A stretch of DNA of 54,558 nucleotides from Pseudomonadota bacterium. Lineage in GTDB: Bacteria; Pseudomonadota; Gammaproteobacteria; Burkholderiales; Burkholderiaceae_C. The position numbers and the translations under genes are program-made. The stretch's first letter is position 1; each line of letters starts with the position of its first letter. Positions 50,968-54,558 of the stretch are shown piece by piece. The stretch is taken from the NCBI GenBank assembly GCA_021846025.1, contig JAJZDV010000004.1, positions 1 to 54,558 of the forward strand, given 5' to 3'. The notes beneath the pieces were generated by a model. That model saw only the letters and a program-made list of their open reading frames with translations. It made no database searches and was not told the DNA's origin.

Positions 50968-52281
50968 ATGCATGCATCCCTGCAGAATCTGATTCGCGAG
51001 GCGACGAGGCTGACCCAGGCCGGCCGTTTGGACGAGGCCACCGCGGCCATTCAGCGGGCGCTGGACGTGATGCGTGCAGACAAGGCCGACGCTGCCAGCG
51101 CCGACCGGCCTGCCGATGGCAGATTTGAACTGCCGGCGCCGGCAGCCGCGGCTCGCGGGGAAACGCACGGCCGCCCGGAGCGTGCTCTTTCCCCCGCAGG
51201 GGCTGCCGCGGTGGCGCAGCAGCTTGGGGATGGTCTCGAAATCGATCGACAGAAGAACATCGAGGATGCGCACGGCGACAGCCAACCCGGCTTCACCGCC
51301 TTGGGGCGCAGGCTGGTGCCGCGCGGCGCTGCCGGAGTCGTTCGGGAGCCAAGCGGCCGGAGCGCCTTCGTCGACGGCGTGTTCGAGCATGCGGGCACGA
51401 CGCGCCGCTACAAGCTCTACATCCCAGCGGGGCACGACGCGCGGGCGCTGCCACTCGTGGTCATGCTGCATGGCTGCAATCAGAGCCCTGAGGATTTCGC
51501 CGCCGGCACGGGCATGAATGCGAGGGCTGGCGAGCAGGGATTCTTCGTGCTCTACCCCGAGCAAGCGCAGGAGGCCAATCCCGCCCGCTGCTGGAACTGG
51601 TTTCAGCAGGACCACCAGTTGCGCGGCCTGGGAGAGCCGGCCTTGATCGCCGCGATGGCGCAGGCGATGGTGCTGCGGCATGGCATGGATGGCCGCCGCG
51701 TTTACATCGCGGGGCTGTCGGCCGGTGGCGCGATGGCGGCCATCGTTGCGGCGGCTTATCCCGACGTTTTCGCGGCGGTCGGGGTGCATTCCGGTCTCGC
51801 TCCCGGCGCGGCAGACAACCTGCCGGACGCCCTCGCGGCCATGCGCGGCGGTGCGGCGGGGCCGCGCCCACAGGGCCAGGGCAAAGGTAAAAGCCCGGTC
51901 CCGATCTCGGGCCCGCTCATCAGGCCGCGGATTCTGGTGCCGACCATCGTGTTCCACGGCGATCAGGACCGCACGGTTCATCCGCGCAATGGCGAGCAGG
52001 TCATCGCCGCAGCCATGGAACGCCTCGGCACCCTGCCGGCCACGTCCGCACAGCAGCTCCGCACGGAACGAGGTGTTTCTGCGGGCGGGCGAAGCTACAC
52101 CCGCAGCCACCACGGGGCACAAGGCCAGGCCATGAGCGAGCACTGGACCTTGCATGGTGCGGGGCATGCCTGGTCCGGCGGGCGCGCCAAGGGTTCGTAC
52201 ACCGACCCCAGCGGACCCGATGCCACCGGCGAGATGCTGCGCTTCTTTTTTGCCCAGCCGTATGGCCCTGCCGGGCATTGA
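50968..52281 (+). CDS. PHB depolymerase family esterase
   Basis: RRYKLYIPAGHDARALPLVVMLHGCNQSPEDFAAGTGMN...VYIAGLSAGGAMAAIVAAAYPDVFAAVGVHSGL. Confidence 0.9.
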   Translation: MHASLQNLIREATRLTQAGRLDEATAAIQRALDVMRADKADAASADRPADGRFELPAPAAAARGETHGRPERALSPAGAAAVAQQLGDGLEIDRQKNIEDAHGDSQPGFTALGRRLVPRGAAGVVREPSGRSAFVDGVFEHAGTTRRYKLYIPAGHDARALPLVVMLHGCNQSPEDFAAGTGMNARAGEQGFFVLYPEQAQEANPARCWNWFQQDHQLRGLGEPALIAAMAQAMVLRHGMDGRRVYIAGLSAGGAMAAIVAAAYPDVFAAVGVHSGLAPGAADNLPDALAAMRGGAAGPRPQGQGKGKSPVPISGPLIRPRILVPTIVFHGDQDRTVHPRNGEQVIAAAMERLGTLPATSAQQLRTERGVSAGGRSYTRSHHGAQGQAMSEHWTLHGAGHAWSGGRAKGSYTDPSGPDATGEMLRFFFAQPYGPAGH

Positions 52282-52418
52282 ATCCAGGGGCGGTGCGTGC
52301 AGCGTTCGCTGCCGAACAGACATGGCACGCCCCGCCGCCTACCTTGTGTTCAAGCGTTCTCCGGCACAGGCCAATGCGAGCGCTTGGGTCAATTCTCAAC
52401 ACACATTCTTGAAGCGAG

Positions 52419-52865
52419 ATGAACATGAACGACGAAGAGCGGGATACCTATGGCATGTACAAAGGCCGGACGAATGGCGGGAACGTGGGCGCCCTGCATG
52501 AGGGCAGCCGCACCGGCCTGATGGGCGCTGACACGCTGATCGGCACCGATGTGCACAACGAGCAGGCGGACAACCTGGGCGAGATCAAGGAAATCATGCT
52601 GGACATGCGCAGCGGCCGCATTGACTATGCGGTGCTGTCGTTCGGCGGCTTTCTTGGCATGGGCGAGAAGTTGTTTGCCGTGCCGTGGGGTGCTCTGAAG
52701 CTTGACGCCGACCACAAATATTTCGTGCTGAATGTGGACAAGGAGCGCCTCAAAAGCGCACCGGGTTTCGACAAGGACAACTGGCCCAATAGGGTGGATC
52801 CAACCTGGGCCACGAGCATCCACAGCTACTACGGCACCAAGTACTACACGGCCCGCGCTGTATAA
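52419..52865 (+). CDS. PRC-barrel domain protein
   Basis: GADTLIGTDVHNEQADNLGEIKEIMLDMRSGRIDYAVLSFGGFLGMGEKLFAVPWGALKLD. Confidence 0.92.
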   Translation: MNMNDEERDTYGMYKGRTNGGNVGALHEGSRTGLMGADTLIGTDVHNEQADNLGEIKEIMLDMRSGRIDYAVLSFGGFLGMGEKLFAVPWGALKLDADHKYFVLNVDKERLKSAPGFDKDNWPNRVDPTWATSIHSYYGTKYYTARAV

Positions 52866-53011
52866 GGCCGCCAGGCGCACGGGGGTCCCGTGCGCCACAC
52901 AGGCTGATGGCGAATGCTCGCCATCAGCCCACAACCGCATCGACTCTGAACCTGGATCTGGACCGGCCGCCTCGGCTCTAACCTACGAGTGCGGCGGGCT
53001 GAGCACGATGC

Positions 53012-53755
53012 TCAGTGCATCGACGTCCGGTAGATCTCCTTGTCCCTGCCGTAGCAACTGCAGGCGGCCGCTTCGAGGCCGCTGCGATCGAGCACCTTGA
53101 GTTCGCCGCGGTGGTACTCGATCAGGCCGTTGCGCTGCAAATTCCCCGCAGCCACGGTCACGCCGACGCGGCGGACGCCGAGCATGTGGGCGAGAAATTC
53201 GTGGGTCACATGGAACGCGTCGGAGTGCGCGCGGTCCTGGCTCATCAAAAGCCAACGCGCCAGGCGCGCATCGATCAGATGAAAGCGCAGACACGACGCC
53301 GAGGAGGCCAACTGCGCCATCAGCACATAGATATAGCGGTTCAGGCTTTGCTGCAAGGCCGGACTCTGCCGCAATTCGTGCTGAAAGGCGCTTTGCTCGA
53401 CACGCCATGCACTGCCCGCGCCTTGCACCACGGCCAGCAACGGTGACGTTGCCACCCCCAGTGCCAACTGCACACCCAGCATGCCTTCACGTCCGACCAT
53501 ACCCACTTCCAGCGGAAGATGGGCTTCGATCTGCTGCAGCAGGGAAATGAACCCGTCAACGGGAAAGTAGGCGTACAAGGACGGCGTCCCCTGCACCAAC
53601 AGCACTTCGGACAAAACCAGATGCACAGGCTCGCAAAGGCTCAGGAGTCGCTGGCGTTCGGCGTGGGGCAGGTGCGCAACAAGGGAATTCTGGGCGGTGG
53701 TCAAGGTCGCTTTCGTTCGGTTGCAACCCCCAAGCCTGGGGGACGCGTCAGCCAT
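53012..53755 (-). CDS. Crp/Fnr family transcriptional regulator (paralog 1)
   Basis: HLVLSEVLLVQGTPSLYAYFPVDGFISLLQQIEAHLPLEVGMVGREGMLGVQLALG...HEFLAHMLGVRRVGVTVAAGNLQRNGLIEYHRGELKVLDRSGLEAAACSCY. Confidence 0.9.
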   Translation of the reverse strand: MADASPRLGGCNRTKATLTTAQNSLVAHLPHAERQRLLSLCEPVHLVLSEVLLVQGTPSLYAYFPVDGFISLLQQIEAHLPLEVGMVGREGMLGVQLALGVATSPLLAVVQGAGSAWRVEQSAFQHELRQSPALQQSLNRYIYVLMAQLASSASCLRFHLIDARLARWLLMSQDRAHSDAFHVTHEFLAHMLGVRRVGVTVAAGNLQRNGLIEYHRGELKVLDRSGLEAAACSCYGRDKEIYRTSMH

Positions 53756-53871
53756 GCATGGCCTTTGAATGCCGCTGGACTGACCGTTGCACAATGCACG
53801 AAAACCACCGCCTTGACTGTCTGCTGCCGCACACAGCGGTCCATCAAGGTCGTTGCCGGCGGGCTGCAGGC

Positions 53872-54558
53872 TCAAATCGCCACCGTATGCGGCAACAGGC
53901 GGTCGTATTCGGTTTTCACCACGGCGTAGCACTCGCAACTGCGATGCTCCAGTCCCGCACGGTCGAGCACTTTGATGTGCCCGCGCGCGTACTCGATCAG
54001 CCCTGCGCGCTGCAGCTTGAGCGCCGCCTCGGTGACGCCCTCTCGGCGCACCCCCAGCATGTTCGAGATCAACTCCTGTGTCATGACCAGGTTGTAGCCC
54101 TGCAGTCGGTCCAGGCTCAGCAGCAGCCAGCGGCAGAGTTGCTGGTCCAGCGAGTGGTGGCGATTGCAAACCGCCGTTTGCGTCATCTGCGTGATCAGCG
54201 CCTGGGTGTAGCGCAGCAGCAGGTGCAGCACCGGGCCGCCGCGGTTGAACTCGGTTTGCATCCCCGAGGCCCGCAGCCGGTAGCACTCGCCAGCGCTTTG
54301 CACCACGGCACGGCTGGGAGTGGACTCGCCGCCCATGAAGAGCGACACCCCAACCAGCCCTTCACGCCCAACGACCGCGATTTCCGCGGAGGAGCCGTCT
54401 TCCAGTACATAGAGCAAGGAGACGATGGCCGTGGTGGGGAAATACACATGGGTCTGCGGCTTGCCCGACTCGTACAACACCTCGCCGAGTTCGAGGTTCA
54501 CCCATTCGAGCTGCGGCTGCCAGCGCAACCACTCCGGCTCGGGCATGGAGGCCAGCAG
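53872..54558 (-). CDS. Crp/Fnr family transcriptional regulator (paralog 2), probably truncated at window edge
   Basis: LELGEVLYESGKPQTHVYFPTTAIVSLLYVLEDGSSAEIAVVGREGLVGVSLFMGG...QELISNMLGVRREGVTEAALKLQRAGLIEYARGHIKVLDRAGLEHRSCECY; reading frame open to the window end. Confidence 0.88.
   Translation of the reverse strand: MLASMPEPEWLRWQPQLEWVNLELGEVLYESGKPQTHVYFPTTAIVSLLYVLEDGSSAEIAVVGREGLVGVSLFMGGESTPSRAVVQSAGECYRLRASGMQTEFNRGGPVLHLLLRYTQALITQMTQTAVCNRHHSLDQQLCRWLLLSLDRLQGYNLVMTQELISNMLGVRREGVTEAALKLQRAGLIEYARGHIKVLDRAGLEHRSCECYAVVKTEYDRLLPHTVAI

Overview
54.6-kb GC-rich window from a Burkholderiales-like betaproteobacterial chromosome (Thiomonas-like by gestalt; not verified). No rRNA, tRNA, IS, prophage or CRISPR was recognised. 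Blocks, left to right: (1) an alcohol/aldehyde oxidation operon on the minus strand: aldehyde dehydrogenase, DUF779, a PQQ alcohol dehydrogenase with the lanthanide-type Asp-x-Asp signature, a XoxJ-like/cytochrome c fusion, and a truncated secreted protein. It lies beside a divergent AcoR-like sigma54 activator with a candidate -24/-12 promoter and palindromic UAS. (2) A LysR / isochorismatase / two DODA dioxygenases / esterase / DoxX block. (3) Housekeeping genes: GST, purB, htpX, fmt-def, LysM, dprA, smg, secDF-yajC, gcdH. (4) A slipin and a giant NdvB-type cyclic beta-1,2-glucan synthase. (5) A stress island: GGDEF with degenerate HisKA, ferritin-like, Cys-poor DksA, UspA, transglutaminase, small lipoproteins, BON, CsbD. 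(6) A compact biosynthetic cluster: type III PKS, methyltransferase, FAD oxidoreductase, ACP, ketosynthase. (7) PHB-depolymerase-like esterase, PRC-barrel protein and tandem Crp/Fnr paralogs. The most unusual signal is a 78-bp (26-codon) hairpin repeat family found tandemly at two loci. One copy set is translated in frame inside the N-terminal tail of the ferritin-like protein. The other fills almost the whole gap between the ACP and ketosynthase genes. The two sets share a scaffold, but their central hairpins have different sequences that are each self-complementary.
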